Shown: piece after piece, positions 17,930-28,322 of the stretch | How positions within the stretch are numbered: the first letter of the stretch is position 1 | How the letters are laid out: each line of letters begins with the position of its first letter | Assembly: GCA_039990395.1 (NCBI GenBank) | Contig: JBDXFZ010000126.1 | Span: forward strand, 62,001-126,000 | DNA length: 64,000 nt | DNA from: CALINF01 sp039990395 | GTDB lineage: Bacteria; Pseudomonadota; Gammaproteobacteria; Pseudomonadales; Halieaceae | Direction: 5' to 3' | The notes under the pieces: model-generated | The model's input: the letters and a program-made list of their open reading frames with translations, nothing else | The model's database searches: none | What the model was told of the DNA's origin: nothing | Translations under genes and position numbers: made by a program

Positions 17930-17961
17930 ATAGTAATGGCTTTGCCCCCTTGTTACAAGGG
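17930..17961 (-). promoter_or_regulatory. Promoter of the bc1 operon with palindrome over the -35 box
   Basis: On the minus strand TTGTAA (17953-17958) and TACTAT (17930-17935) are exactly 17 bases apart. The -35 box sits inside a perfect 15-base palindrome, CCCTTGT-T-ACAAGGG (17947-17961). A protein bound there would block or recruit polymerase; no regulator is identifiable from sequence alone. Confidence 0.65.
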
Positions 17962-18024
17962 AACTGCCTTGATTTTACTACGATTTCCTTCGCGATAAAG
18001 GCAATGGGACGACCTTTTTGAAGC

Positions 18025-18058
18025 AAAAAAAACGTCCGGCCTGGTACCAGGCTGGACG
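18025..18058 (-). terminator. Rho-independent terminator after rplM-rpsI
   Basis: On the minus strand CGTCCAGCCTGG, TA, CCAGGCCGGACG form a long stem with one mismatch (18033-18058), followed by eight Ts. It lies 45 bases past the rpsI stop and upstream of the bc1 promoter, insulating the two operons. Confidence 0.9.
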
Positions 18059-18103
18059 CTTGTTTGCTTTGCGATGAGTCCCGCCCAATAAGCGGGACAG
18101 CAA

Positions 18104-18496
18104 TTAACGCTTGGAGAACTGCGGACGCTTACGCGCTTTGCGCAGACCGACCTTCTTACGCTCAACTTCACGCGCATCTCGAGTCACATAGCCTGCACCT
18201 CGCAGTGAGCCTCGCAGAGACTCATCATACTCCATCAAAGCGCGAGTAATGCCGTGACGAATAGCACCTGCCTGGCCAAAACTACCACCACCAGCAACAG
18301 TCACGTTGATATCAAATTTGTCTGCCAGTTCAACCAGCTCCAGCGGCTGACGCACAATCATGCGAGCCACTTCACGACCGAAATACTGGTCGAGAGGACG
18401 ATGGTTAACTGTGATGCTGCCTTCACCATTTTTGATGAAAACACGAGCGGTGGACGTCTTGCGACGGCCCGTTCCGTAATATTGAGTAGCTGACAT
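18104..18496 (-). CDS. rpsI: 30S ribosomal protein S9
   Basis: S9 is a 130-residue small-subunit protein whose basic C-terminal tail reaches the P-site tRNA. The whole sequence is canonical: [17 protein letters not shown] at the N-terminus, the central [19 protein letters not shown], and a C-terminus ending KRPQFSKR with the invariant terminal Lys-Arg. It follows rplM by 12 bases in the universal L13-S9 operon. Confidence 0.99.
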   Translation of the reverse strand: MSATQYYGTGRRKTSTARVFIKNGEGSITVNHRPLDQYFGREVARMIVRQPLELVELADKFDINVTVAGGGSFGQAGAIRHGITRALMEYDESLRGSLRGAGYVTRDAREVERKKVGLRKARKRPQFSKR

Positions 18497-18508
18497 AAAT
18501 ACGTTCCG

Positions 18509-18937
18509 TTAGAGGTTCAGAGCTTGAGGCTGCTGCGCGGTATGGGGATGTTCATCGCCCGCGTACACCTTGAGCTTTCTGAACATGGCACGTCCCAGAG
18601 GGTTACGCGGCAACATACCTTTTACCGCACCCTGAATGACGCGCTCAGGTGCTTTGTCGATCAGCTTTTCAAAGGAGATCGACTTCAGTCCGCCGGGGTA
18701 ACCGGTGTGAGAGTGATACATTTTGTCGGTAGACTTGGCTCCGGTTACACGGACTTTCTCCGCGTTGATCACAACGATGTAATCTCCGGTATCCACATGC
18801 GGTGTATATTCCGCCTTGTGCTTGCCGCGCAAACGATGCGCGATCTCGCTAGCCAGCCGACCCAGGGTCTTGTCAGACGCGTCTACCACGAACCAGTCGC
18901 GGGTCACATCTTGAGCTTTGGCGCTATAAGTTTTCAT
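18509..18937 (-). CDS. rplM: 50S ribosomal protein L13
   Basis: L13 is an early-assembly large-subunit protein. Starting at the ATG 18935-18937 gives 142 residues ([20 protein letters not shown]), identical in length to E. coli L13, with AGAGG upstream. Conserved segments include [20 protein letters not shown] and [19 protein letters not shown]. An upstream in-frame start at 18964 would add nine residues overlapping the leader hairpin and is rejected. Confidence 0.99.
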   Translation of the reverse strand: MKTYSAKAQDVTRDWFVVDASDKTLGRLASEIAHRLRGKHKAEYTPHVDTGDYIVVINAEKVRVTGAKSTDKMYHSHTGYPGGLKSISFEKLIDKAPERVIQGAVKGMLPRNPLGRAMFRKLKVYAGDEHPHTAQQPQALNL

Positions 18938-18950
18938 CAACACTTGCCTC

Positions 18951-18964
18951 TTGGAGGGCTCCAA
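18951..18964 (-). promoter_or_regulatory. Leader hairpin before rplM
   Basis: TTGGA-GCCC-TCCAA forms a small hairpin about 14 bases before the rplM start and next to the AGAGG ribosome site. The L13-S9 operon is autoregulated by L13 binding to its leader in E. coli; this hairpin is a candidate for that element, by position only. Confidence 0.35.
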
Positions 18965-18978
18965 TTTCGAGAGCGCGA

Positions 18979-19007
18979 ATACTACCCATTGCGGGCATCC
19001 TTTTCAA
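18979..19007 (-). promoter_or_regulatory. Promoter of rplM-rpsI
   Basis: On the minus strand TTGAAA (19002-19007) and TAGTAT (18979-18984) are 17 bases apart, giving initiation near 18972 and a leader of about 35 bases. The sequence just after the -10 (TCGCGC) is G/C-rich, as in growth-rate-controlled ribosomal promoters. Confidence 0.75.
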
Positions 19008-19112
19008 GGGTAAAACAAAGAAAATAATCGCCCGCCAACACAAGCCGTTGTAGCCACTGGGCTCGCGCCCTGTCTGGCACAAAATCAGGCCCAATTTGGC
19101 CCAACACTGCAG

Positions 19113-20222
19113 TCACGGCAAGTGCTCCGCTGCTAGGTACTCGTAAGACTGCATTTCCTGTAATCGAGAGACTGTACGCTGAAATTCAAACTCAAGCCGT
19201 CCGCCGGCATACAGCTCAAAGAGGGGTTTGGCAGCAGTCAGTACCAATTTGACATTTCTGTCGTAGAACTCATCAACGAGATTGACAAACCGGCGAGTTT
19301 GATCGTCCATCGACGCGTCCAATGCAGGCACTCCCGAGATCAGGACTGCATGAAAAATACGGGCCAGCTCGATGTAGTCGTTTTGCGACCGCGGCCCGTC
19401 ACACAATTCCGCAAAGTCAAACCAGGCGACATCCTCGGCCAGACACCTCACCATCAGGTAGCGCCCATTGATTTCCAAGCGCTCCCAGTGTTTGCCGGCC
19501 TCCGGAGCCAATTGTTCGAAACTACGCTGCAAGCTTTCATCAGCTTGGGCATCAAGCGGTGAATGATAAAGCTCAGCCTGCTGCAACGTGCGCAAGCGAT
19601 AGTCCACGCCGGCATCCACATTAACCACTTTCGTGTACTTCTCGATCAAGGCGATTGCTGGCAGAAATCGCTGCCGTTGCAAGCCGTTTTCATACAGGTG
19701 CTTAGGCTCTATGTTGGATGTTGCCACCAGCGTAACACCGCGGGCAAAAAGCGCCTCCATCAACCCACCAAGGATCATGGCGTCTGCAATGTCGGTAACA
19801 AAAAATTCATCGAAGCAAATTACCCTGGCTTCACTCGCCAACGTATCAGCGACAATCAGGAGGGGGTTTTTTTCTCCGTCTAACTGCTTCAGCTCGGCAT
19901 GCACTCTCTGCATGAAGCGGTGAAAGTGTACTCGCAGCTTGTCACTAAACGGCAATGAATCATGGAATGTGTCAACAAGATAGGTCTTACCTCGCCCAAC
20001 CCCACCCCAAAGGTATAGCCCGACCTCTGGCTCCCGCGCTTGCTTTCGCCAACGCCGCCAGACCCCTGCTAGCCCCGCCTGATCTCGCTCACTTGCTACA
20101 AGCCGTTCGTATAGGCTCTGCAACAGCAAAACAGCCGCTTCCTGGGCCTCATCGTGCGAGAAATCTTCCCGCTTGAGATCGGCCTGATAACGCTCCCAAG
20201 GTGTTTTACGCACTAATGCCAA
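19113..20222 (-). CDS. zapE: Cell division ATPase ZapE (AFG1-like)
   Basis: ZapE is a cytoplasmic P-loop ATPase of the AFG1 family that associates with the Z-ring during constriction. The 369-residue protein has Walker A GGVGRGKT near residue 75, Walker B VICFDEFFVTDIADA, and the family segment VATSNIEPKHLYENGLQR. Its location near rplM-rpsI is conserved in gammaproteobacteria. The start MALVRKTPWERYQADL is the usual N-terminus. No clear terminator follows it. Confidence 0.94.
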   Translation of the reverse strand: MALVRKTPWERYQADLKREDFSHDEAQEAAVLLLQSLYERLVASERDQAGLAGVWRRWRKQAREPEVGLYLWGGVGRGKTYLVDTFHDSLPFSDKLRVHFHRFMQRVHAELKQLDGEKNPLLIVADTLASEARVICFDEFFVTDIADAMILGGLMEALFARGVTLVATSNIEPKHLYENGLQRQRFLPAIALIEKYTKVVNVDAGVDYRLRTLQQAELYHSPLDAQADESLQRSFEQLAPEAGKHWERLEINGRYLMVRCLAEDVAWFDFAELCDGPRSQNDYIELARIFHAVLISGVPALDASMDDQTRRFVNLVDEFYDRNVKLVLTAAKPLFELYAGGRLEFEFQRTVSRLQEMQSYEYLAAEHLP

Positions 20223-20393
20223 AGCCTATATTCCCCTAAGTGATCAGGGTACATACGTTACCCAGACCAGACGCGGCTCACTCTAACCAGTGACGCACCC
20301 ATTGGCAACGCAATGCATGGCAACGCTACTGCCGCCTCAGCATTCGAGGTATACTGGTTTGATAGACTCCACCCTGTGATATGAGGAACTTTC

Positions 20394-20864
20394 GTGTATA
20401 GCCTGACCGTACTCTTGGCGCTAGCCGCCGCCTGTCTGATCGCTGGACTTCTGCTTGGAATGTTTATTGGTCAACGTAGTTCCAAAGACAGTCAGCGTTA
20501 TCGGGAGGTCGAGCGCAAGCTCGATCAGGTGATGCAGGAGAAGAAAGCTTACGAAGATCAGGTGGTCGAGCATTTTGGGGACACCGCTCGCCTGCTCAAC
20601 ACACTGACCGAGAGCTACAAGAACGTTCACAGTCACCTCGCCAACGGAGCCAGCACGTTGTGTCAGGATACCGGACCTATTGCACTTTCTTCGCTCAACA
20701 CCCCCGCGGACAACAGTGAAATCCCAGCGCAGCTGGCAGACGTTCAACCCCCGCTTGATTATGCACCCAAGACCTCACCCGATGAGACCGGCATGCTAAA
20801 TGAGGAATTCGGTCTCGAGCGCACGCCGGCTCCTGAGTCCGCAGAAGAACCCCAAAGACACTAG
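20394..20864 (+). CDS. zapG: ZapG-like inner-membrane protein (YhcB/DUF1043)
   Basis: This 156-residue protein has one N-terminal transmembrane helix (about residues 3-27, ending LLGMFIGQR) followed by a charged coiled coil (about 33-60: REVERKLDQVMQEKKAYEDQV) and a variable acidic C-terminus, the layout of YhcB/ZapG, linked to division and envelope growth. The start is GTG at 20394. It diverges from zapE, as yhcB does in E. coli. A TATACT -10-like box at 20350-20355 lacks a good -35. Confidence 0.88.
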   Translation: MYSLTVLLALAAACLIAGLLLGMFIGQRSSKDSQRYREVERKLDQVMQEKKAYEDQVVEHFGDTARLLNTLTESYKNVHSHLANGASTLCQDTGPIALSSLNTPADNSEIPAQLADVQPPLDYAPKTSPDETGMLNEEFGLERTPAPESAEEPQRH

Positions 20865-20888
20865 CGGCTGCGGGCATTCTTTGCGTTG

Positions 20889-21650
20889 CTAGACTGGATT
20901 GTCTATGTCGATGAAAAGATGCTCCAAGGAAAATCGCTGCGCTAGATGCTCCCCTAGCGCCTGCACCCCATAGCGCTCGGTCGCATGATGCCCGGCAGCG
21001 ACAAAGTGGATACCCTCTTCTCTGGCCACGTGCACGGTAGGCTCTGAAGCCTCACCGGTTATAAAGACATCCGCACCTGCGCCAACAGCGGCATCGATGT
21101 AACTTTGCGCGGCCCCGGTGCACCACGCGATAGTTTCTACCACATCCTCTGGATTGCCAATATGCAGCGGCGCTCTTCCTGTCAGCTGCTCCAATTGAGA
21201 CAAAAGCTCAGATACCGGCTGCGGAACAGGTAGACGACCCAGATTTCCCAACCCGTCATTTTTGTGGGGCTCCAGGGAAACCAAGTGCTCCAGACACAGC
21301 AACTGGCCTAACCGAGCGTTGTTGCCGAGCTCAGGGTGTGCATCCAACGGCAGATGATAGGCAAGCAGGCTGACATCGTTTAGCAGCAGAGTCTTCAATC
21401 GGCGACGCTTCATCCCTCGCACCGTTGGGTCTTCCCCACGCCAGAAATAACCGTGGTGAACCAGCACAGCATCAGCATCGCTCTCAACTGCCGCATCCAG
21501 CAGAGCCTGACTTGCAGTCACACCCGTCACAAGCCGCTCGACACGGGACTTTCCCTGAACCTGCAAGCCGTTAGGACAATAGTCGCTAAATCGACCAGGC
21601 TCTAACAGCTCGTCGGTGTATGTAAGTAGCTGCTCCAGTTCCACTGCCAT
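20889..21650 (-). CDS. Nif3-like dinuclear metal centre protein (YbgI family)
   Basis: The protein belongs to the Nif3/YbgI family of toroidal hexamers with two bound metals per subunit; some are GTP cyclohydrolase I type 2-like, but the function here is not established. The 253 residues show the conserved DYCPNGLQVQGK near residue 22, the metal-site segment LVHHGYFWRGED near residue 63, HLPLDAHPELGNN near 99, and AAGHHATERYG near the C-terminus. Length is normal. It converges with zapG and diverges from degS; its ribosome site lies in a small hairpin (21655-21672). Confidence 0.92.
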   Translation of the reverse strand: MAVELEQLLTYTDELLEPGRFSDYCPNGLQVQGKSRVERLVTGVTASQALLDAAVESDADAVLVHHGYFWRGEDPTVRGMKRRRLKTLLLNDVSLLAYHLPLDAHPELGNNARLGQLLCLEHLVSLEPHKNDGLGNLGRLPVPQPVSELLSQLEQLTGRAPLHIGNPEDVVETIAWCTGAAQSYIDAAVGAGADVFITGEASEPTVHVAREEGIHFVAAGHHATERYGVQALGEHLAQRFSLEHLFIDIDNPV

Positions 21651-21654
21651 CGTG

Positions 21655-21672
21655 AATTTCTCCGTAGAAATT
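21655..21672 (-). promoter_or_regulatory. A/U-rich hairpin over the ribosome site of the Nif3-like gene
   Basis: On the minus strand AATTTCT-ACGG-AGAAATT is a perfect 7-bp A/U-rich hairpin. The likely Shine-Dalgarno GGAGA begins in its loop and enters the 3' arm, eight to nine bases before the ATG. Folding would hide part of the site, so temperature- or structure-dependent translation is possible. Confidence 0.4.
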
Positions 21673-21752
21673 AACTGTTGCCGCTTTCGCAGCTGTTCCC
21701 TAACGGTGCATCATATACAATGCATGGGCCAAGGGCAGCTGAAGCCATATCC

Positions 21753-22853
21753 ATGGAGAATTTTAGATTTATCACGTGGCCCGCCATCGCAGGCGTGCTG
21801 GCCGCACTTTTGATTCTGGACCGTTGGGTGTTACCTCAAACATCTACCGATCAAACCTACGCGGCGCCTGCCAGCTATAACGCTGCAGTACGGGCCGCAT
21901 CGCCCGCTGTAGTCAATATTTCCACTGCCAAACTCGTACAATCGCGTCGCAACCCATTACTGGACGAGTTATTTTTGCGCGGACTGATACCGCCACAAGC
22001 ACAGCGCCAGCGTCTGGAGCGCGCTCTCGGCTCTGGCGTTATCATGACACCCCAGGGTCATATTCTTACCAACAACCACGTCATTGAAAGCGCCGTTAAC
22101 ATCGAGGTTGCCCTGCTCGACGGCCGCACCGCCAGCGCCACCGTTATTGGCCGTGACGCGGCAACGGACCTGGCTGTGCTCAAGGCCGATCTGGACAACC
22201 TTCAGCCTATAAAGCTGGCAGATTCAGACGCCGCCAGGGTGGGAGATGTTGTACTCGCTATCGGGAATCCATTGGGATTTGGCCATTCTGTCAGCCAAGG
22301 CATTGTCTCAGCTCTCGGCCGCTATGGGCTGCAACTCAATACCTATGAGGACTACATCCAGACAGATGCCAATATTCACTTGGGGAACTCTGGCGGCGCT
22401 CTAATAAACGCCAGCGGTCAGCTTCTGGGGATAAACACCGCGTTCTACACCACTTCGGGTCAGGGCCGTACTCCGACGGGTATCGGGCTGGCCATTCCTG
22501 CCAATCTGGCCTCATTCATTATGCGCGACTTGATTGATTACGGAGAAGTAATTCGAGGTTGGCTGGGCGTTCAGGTTGAACCCCTACTTGGCCAGAATGC
22601 CAATGGGGTCGCTACGCAGGCACTCATGGTCATCTCAGTGGCAGCACAAGGGCCTGCTGCACGCGCAGGCATCATGCCCGGGGATGCAATTACTCACATC
22701 GACAATGAAGCGGTACAGGACGTTCGCCTGACTATGCACAGAATCGCCCTCCTCAGACCCGGTGAGTCAGTCGGTATCACTGTGCTGCGCAACAACCAAA
22801 GTATCGACCTTAAAGCGGTCGTGGGCACTCTGGCGCAATCACCCTCGATCTAG
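21753..22853 (+). CDS. degS: Periplasmic serine endoprotease DegS/AlgW
   Basis: DegS/AlgW is the inner-membrane-anchored protease that senses misfolded outer-membrane proteins and starts cleavage of the anti-sigmaE factor. Starting at the ATG 21753 gives 366 residues, close to E. coli DegS: an N-terminal anchor helix, trypsin-like domain with His in TNNHVIESA, Asp in AATDLAVLKAD and Ser in HLGNSGGAL, and one PDZ domain from about residue 255 (GWLGVQVEPL). Only one PDZ separates it from DegP. In-frame ATGs at 21678 and 21720 exist but lie in or before promoter-like sequence (TATACAAT, ending about 21720). Confidence 0.94.
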   Translation: MENFRFITWPAIAGVLAALLILDRWVLPQTSTDQTYAAPASYNAAVRAASPAVVNISTAKLVQSRRNPLLDELFLRGLIPPQAQRQRLERALGSGVIMTPQGHILTNNHVIESAVNIEVALLDGRTASATVIGRDAATDLAVLKADLDNLQPIKLADSDAARVGDVVLAIGNPLGFGHSVSQGIVSALGRYGLQLNTYEDYIQTDANIHLGNSGGALINASGQLLGINTAFYTTSGQGRTPTGIGLAIPANLASFIMRDLIDYGEVIRGWLGVQVEPLLGQNANGVATQALMVISVAAQGPAARAGIMPGDAITHIDNEAVQDVRLTMHRIALLRPGESVGITVLRNNQSIDLKAVVGTLAQSPSI

Positions 22854-22882
22854 AAAGCCATCATGGCGGAGCGGTATGCCCG

Positions 22883-24220
22883 TCAGGCATTCCCATCATC
22901 TGGCAAACGGTATTCCGCACTGCGCGCATGCGCGGTCAATGACTCGCCATGCGCGAGCACTGAGGCAACGCGACCAAGCTCGGCCACACCCTCTGCACTG
23001 CAATGAACAACCGAGCTACGCTTCTGAAAATCGTATACACCCAAAGGTGACGAGAACCGTGCGGTAGTTGCAGTTGGCAATACATGGCTAGGACCCGCAC
23101 AATAATCACCCAGGCTTTCTGTGGTATGCGCGCCCATAAAGATCGCCCCAGCGTGACGAATTCCAGGCAACAACACCTGCGGGTCACGCACCGATAACTC
23201 AAGGTGCTCGGGTGCCAGCGAATTGCTAACTGCCACAGCGTCGTCCAAATCACGTGTCCTGATGAGCGCCCCCCTACCGGCCAACGATGCACGTATAATC
23301 GCTTTGCGCTCCATCGTTGGCAGCAAGCGGTCGATACTCTGCTGCACAGCCTCGAGGAAACTTTCATCCGGGCAGAGCAGCAACGCCTGGGCATTTTCAT
23401 CGTGCTCAGCTTGAGAGAATAGATCCATGGCAATCCAGTCGGGGTCGGTGTACCCATCGCAGATAATCAGGATTTCACTCGGGCCGGCCTCCATATCGAT
23501 GCCTACTTTGCCAAACACCTGACGCTTTGCGCTGGCGACATATTGGTTGCCAGGCCCTACTATTTTGTCCACCGCAGGCAGGGTTTCGGTCCCATAGGCA
23601 AGCGCCGCAATGGCCTGAGCGCCACCAACAGTGAATACTCTGTGAACACCGGCTATGGAAGCTGCAGACAACACAAGGTTGTTCAATTGTCCTTTCGGCG
23701 CTGGCACCACCATGACAATCTCACCCACACCGGCCACTCGAGCTGGCAGTGCAGTCATTAGCACCGAAGAGGGATAGCTGGCCTTACCGCCTGGTACATA
23801 TATTCCGGCGCGATCCAGGGGTGTCAGTTTCTGACCCAGCAGGTTGCCGCCGGCATCGCGATATTGCCAGTCATCCTGCATCTGGTGTTGGTGATAGTCG
23901 GTAATACGCTGTGCGGCAATTTCCAACGCTTCTCGCTGCTCGTCCGTAATAGCCGACAGGGCTTCGGCCATACGCTCCCGAGAAATCTCAAGATCGGCCG
24001 CAGTAGATGCATGGACCTCATCAAACTGCGAGGTATATTCCAGTAACGCTGCGTCACCGCGAGTGCGAACCTGCTCCACAATCGCAGCAACAGTCTGGTT
24101 TACCTGTTCGTTCTGGGTGTCTTCCCAGGCAGTCAATGCGTCCAGGCGACTTCTAAAGTCAGTATCGGCCGTATCCAATCGACGCAACCAAGGTTCAGCG
24201 ATCGTCGCCTCATCAGCCAT
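22883..24220 (-). CDS. hisD: Histidinol dehydrogenase HisD
   Basis: HisD is the zinc-dependent NAD enzyme for the last two steps of histidine synthesis (histidinol to histidine). The 445-residue protein contains [16 protein letters not shown], the [11 protein letters not shown] segment, and SLAPEHLEL with [14 protein letters not shown] near the C-terminus, all conserved. It overlaps hisG by eight bases and lies convergent to degS, as in Pseudomonas. The remaining his genes are not in the window. Confidence 0.97.
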   Translation of the reverse strand: MADEATIAEPWLRRLDTADTDFRSRLDALTAWEDTQNEQVNQTVAAIVEQVRTRGDAALLEYTSQFDEVHASTAADLEISRERMAEALSAITDEQREALEIAAQRITDYHQHQMQDDWQYRDAGGNLLGQKLTPLDRAGIYVPGGKASYPSSVLMTALPARVAGVGEIVMVVPAPKGQLNNLVLSAASIAGVHRVFTVGGAQAIAALAYGTETLPAVDKIVGPGNQYVASAKRQVFGKVGIDMEAGPSEILIICDGYTDPDWIAMDLFSQAEHDENAQALLLCPDESFLEAVQQSIDRLLPTMERKAIIRASLAGRGALIRTRDLDDAVAVSNSLAPEHLELSVRDPQVLLPGIRHAGAIFMGAHTTESLGDYCAGPSHVLPTATTARFSSPLGVYDFQKRSSVVHCSAEGVAELGRVASVLAHGESLTAHARSAEYRLPDDGNA

Positions 24221-24848
24221 CCGCTACTGCCCTCGTCAAATCATCAATGATAGATTGCAAACTGGCATGGCTCGCTCGCATTGCAGCCTTGTTAACAATC
24301 AGGCGAGAACTGATGCTGGCAATCTCCTCCAGTGGCTCCATATTGTTAGCGCGAAGGGTGTTACCCGTGTCGACAATATCGACTATCAAATCCGCCAGAT
24401 CCATCATTGGTGCAAGCTCCATAGCACCGTATAGCTTGATCAGTTCGGCCTGCACACCCTGACGAGCAAAATAGGCCCGCGTGATATTCACAAATTTGGT
24501 CGCGACTCGTAAGCGAGCAGCGCCAGTAGACGACCCGATCGGTCCAGCCGTCATTAATCGGCACCGTGCTATCTGCAGATCCAAAGGTTCGTAGAGACCT
24601 TCAGCGCCGTGTTCCATCAGAATGTCTTTTCCAACCACACCCAGATCCGCCGCGCCATGCCGTACATAAGTGGGCACGTCCGTACCGCGAATCACGACGA
24701 GTTGCAGATCGCTCCGACTGGTAGCAAAAATCAGTTTACGGCTGGTAGCAATATCGTCCAGTGGCTCAATGCCAGCACGTGCCAACAGTGGCAGCGTCTC
24801 CTTGAGAATGCGTCCCTTGGTGAGCGCAATTGTGAGTGGTTTGCTCAT
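24213..24848 (-). CDS. hisG: ATP phosphoribosyltransferase HisG, short form
   Basis: HisG joins ATP and PRPP in the first committed step of histidine synthesis. At 211 residues it is the short form, lacking the C-terminal regulatory domain; such enzymes work with a separate HisZ subunit, which is not in this window. Visible motifs are [15 protein letters not shown] at the N-terminus, [13 protein letters not shown], and [14 protein letters not shown] in the phosphoribosyl loop. It follows murA by 16 bases. Confidence 0.97.
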   Translation of the reverse strand: MSKPLTIALTKGRILKETLPLLARAGIEPLDDIATSRKLIFATSRSDLQLVVIRGTDVPTYVRHGAADLGVVGKDILMEHGAEGLYEPLDLQIARCRLMTAGPIGSSTGAARLRVATKFVNITRAYFARQGVQAELIKLYGAMELAPMMDLADLIVDIVDTGNTLRANNMEPLEEIASISSRLIVNKAAMRASHASLQSIIDDLTRAVADG

Positions 24849-24864
24849 GACAACCTATTTACAG

Positions 24865-26130
<1,266 letters not shown>

Positions 26131-26148
26131 TCAGATTCAGAATCCGGG

Positions 26149-26397
26149 TTAGGCGCCTGATGCTTCCTGCCATTGCGCGGGTGTATAAGTGCGGATATTG
26201 ACCGCATGAATGCTGCCCTGCGCGATGTGCTCACTCAGAGCCGCGTAGACGACCTGCTGTTTCTTCACTGGGCGCAGCCCCTCAAACACATCACCGATAA
26301 CGGTAATATCGTAGTTGGCACCTTCGCCCTGTACTTCAACCTCGCAGTTTTCGAGGTGATCCAGCAGTAACGATGTGACCGTTGCCGCATCCATCAT
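26149..26397 (-). CDS. ibaG: BolA-family protein IbaG (YrbA)
   Basis: This is an 82-residue BolA-like protein with the class II KH-like fold; members bind monothiol glutaredoxins and 2Fe-2S clusters. The sequence shows the family core (FEGLRPVKKQQVVYAALSEHI) and the end IHAVNIRTYTPAQW, including the conserved His. It lies between mlaC and murA exactly as ibaG does in E. coli, except that mlaB, normally between mlaC and ibaG, is absent: the 84-base gap cannot hold it. Confidence 0.93.
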   Translation of the reverse strand: MMDAATVTSLLLDHLENCEVEVQGEGANYDITVIGDVFEGLRPVKKQQVVYAALSEHIAQGSIHAVNIRTYTPAQWQEASGA

Positions 26398-26481
26398 AGA
26401 GCTCCCTTAACGTGTTAGCCCTAGATTGGGCAAAGGCGGCGCATTCTAGGAGAAAATGGCGCCGATAGCGAGGCCAGTCGA

Positions 26482-27162
26482 CTAGCCGGCAGTTTCCAGT
26501 TCAGCCGTCGTCCAGCTGTCGATAACCAGGTCCAGATTGCCATCGTGCTTACGGGCAGAGGCCTCGAACTGATTCTTGAAAATTTCGCCTAGATTAACGC
26601 TTTCAATGATCATATTGCGCAGCTTCCAGACCCGGTTTTTATCCATACCCATTTGATACATCACCACATAGGGTTGTGCATTGTCACTGAAGATCAACTG
26701 GGTCACAGTCGTCCTGCGTGCGTCTGGTAACTCATCAACCGAATCGCTCAGCTCAATCCGCGACCCTCCAAACGCCAGAAGGCCCTTGCTATAGGTCTTG
26801 ACCAGCCCGGAGCGAATAACTTCTGTGAAGCGGTCCAACTGACCGCGCAACTGCGCCCGACCGGCCTCATCCAGAGATCGATACCGCTCACTACTGGCAT
26901 AAGGACCCATTACGCCACGCGCGAAGCCTCTGAAATCAATAACGGGGTCGAGTATCGCCTGAACCTGGGCATAGTAGCGCTCTGGGTCCTCATCGACATA
27001 CTCGGGGGCCACGCGTACCAGCGCCATTACACCTTCAGTCGCCTCACGGACGACGTCGTGGGCTGTACCCGATGCGGCTGTCGTTTGGGCCCATGCCGTG
27101 GAGAAAGTGCCGCTCAATAGTGTGAAGGCGATCACGGCGCTTTGTAGAAGTTTGCTCATCAC
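26482..27162 (-). CDS. mlaC: Phospholipid-binding periplasmic protein MlaC
   Basis: MlaC shuttles phospholipids between the outer-membrane MlaA complex and the inner-membrane MlaFEDB transporter. The 226-residue protein has a signal peptide cut near AWA-QT (about residue 25) and the MlaC/Ttg2 core: PVIDFRGFARGVMG, the VVMYQMGMDKNRVWKLRNMIIE segment split by lipid-cavity residues, and SVNLGEIFKNQFE. It stands alone: no mlaF, mlaE or mlaD upstream (yrbG follows divergently after 170 bases) and no mlaB downstream. Confidence 0.93.
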   Translation of the reverse strand: MMSKLLQSAVIAFTLLSGTFSTAWAQTTAASGTAHDVVREATEGVMALVRVAPEYVDEDPERYYAQVQAILDPVIDFRGFARGVMGPYASSERYRSLDEAGRAQLRGQLDRFTEVIRSGLVKTYSKGLLAFGGSRIELSDSVDELPDARRTTVTQLIFSDNAQPYVVMYQMGMDKNRVWKLRNMIIESVNLGEIFKNQFEASARKHDGNLDLVIDSWTTAELETAG

Positions 27163-27331
27163 TAATCCTTATCCTATCTTTTGCTTCTATGTATCAACGG
27201 TCGCTGTATAATCCGCGGTTCAAGTCCCGATGCAACTGGGGCAGGCGTCTGTGAACCCGCTCATATGACAGCGAAGCGGTGCCAGCAGTTCACTCTGTGA
27301 CACGAATAACTGTAACAGGAATATAGCGTAT

Positions 27332-28306
27332 ATGCTGATAGCTGCCGCAACCATTCTGGTCGGCTTCATTGTTCTGATCTGGAGTGCCGACCTGTTCGTT
27401 GCAGGCGCTGCTTCGATTGCTGAAAACCTCGGCCTATCGCCAGTGATCATTGGCTTGACGATAGTTTCACTGGGGACGTCTGCACCTGAAATCCTGGTTT
27501 CGCTGACAGCCGCACTCGCCGGAGCCGGCGATCTCGCCATTGGCAACGCCATTGGCTCTAATATCGCCAATGTCGGCCTCGTCCTGGGTGTCACTGTGCT
27601 TGTGGCTCCACTGTGCGTTCACCCCAGCTGTATGCGCGTGGAAATGCCCACACTACTTGTGGTCACCGTTGGTGTTGGCGCTCTGATGCTCGATGGCGAA
27701 CTCAGTCGCCTGGACGGGGTACTGATGGCGTCGGCTCTGGTCATTATTCTGGTTCAAATGATCCGCACACAGTCCAAGGACGAAACCTTGCTGGAAGAAG
27801 CCGTCGATGAGCCACTTCCGCACCTGAATCCTATGAAAGCCTGGCTAACCTTTGCCTTTGGACTAATCCTTCTAATTGCCAGCTCACGTTTATTAGTCTG
27901 GGGGGCAACAGACATCGCCCTGCGTCTGGGGGTTTCGCAGCTGGTTATTGGTCTGACAATCGTCGCCGTGGGTACCAGCTTGCCTGAACTCGCCGCAACA
28001 GTGGCCAGTGCGCTCAGAGGGCATACAGAGATTGCGGTCGGCAATGTGATTGGTTCTAACCTGTTCAATCTGCTGGCGGTGATGCCAATTCCCGCCCTCT
28101 TCTCTTCAATGCCACTGGCGCCTGAAGTTCTCACAAGAGACTACGCAATGATGAGCCTCGCGACGCTCATGCTTGCAGTGGCGATCTTGATCGGACGCCT
28201 GCGCAAAGCCGCGCCTGAAGGTCATTCCTATGTCGGACGCTCGGTCGGCTGCTTATTGGTCACATTTTACGTTGCCTACTATTACCTCCTTTACGTCACT
28301 ATTTAG
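27332..28306 (+). CDS. yrbG: Calcium/sodium antiporter YrbG family (CaCA superfamily)
   Basis: This inner-membrane cation exchanger has two homologous halves of about five helices each. The two alpha repeats are visible as VSLGTSAPEILVSL (about residue 47) with GNAIGSNIANVGLVLG, and VAVGTSLPELAATV with GNVIGSNLFNLLAV in the second half. Of 324 residues, nearly all outside the central acidic loop (about 150-170) are hydrophobic. It starts the yrbG-kdsD-kdsC-lptCAB series. A TATAAT box at 27207-27212 lies 120 bases upstream. Confidence 0.93.
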   Translation: MLIAAATILVGFIVLIWSADLFVAGAASIAENLGLSPVIIGLTIVSLGTSAPEILVSLTAALAGAGDLAIGNAIGSNIANVGLVLGVTVLVAPLCVHPSCMRVEMPTLLVVTVGVGALMLDGELSRLDGVLMASALVIILVQMIRTQSKDETLLEEAVDEPLPHLNPMKAWLTFAFGLILLIASSRLLVWGATDIALRLGVSQLVIGLTIVAVGTSLPELAATVASALRGHTEIAVGNVIGSNLFNLLAVMPIPALFSSMPLAPEVLTRDYAMMSLATLMLAVAILIGRLRKAAPEGHSYVGRSVGCLLVTFYVAYYYLLYVTI

Positions 28307-28322
28307 GACCTCTGCCTAGCGT

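Noticed and set aside
27217..27227. tRNA T-loop-like sequence GGTTCAAGTCC upstream of yrbG
   Set aside because: The flanking five bases on each side do not pair as a T stem and no acceptor or anticodon arm is present; taken as chance.
27163..27331. Remnant of mlaD/mlaE between mlaC and yrbG
   Set aside because: I looked for hydrophobic or MCE-like fragments in all frames of this 169-base gap and saw none; only promoter-like sequence is present.
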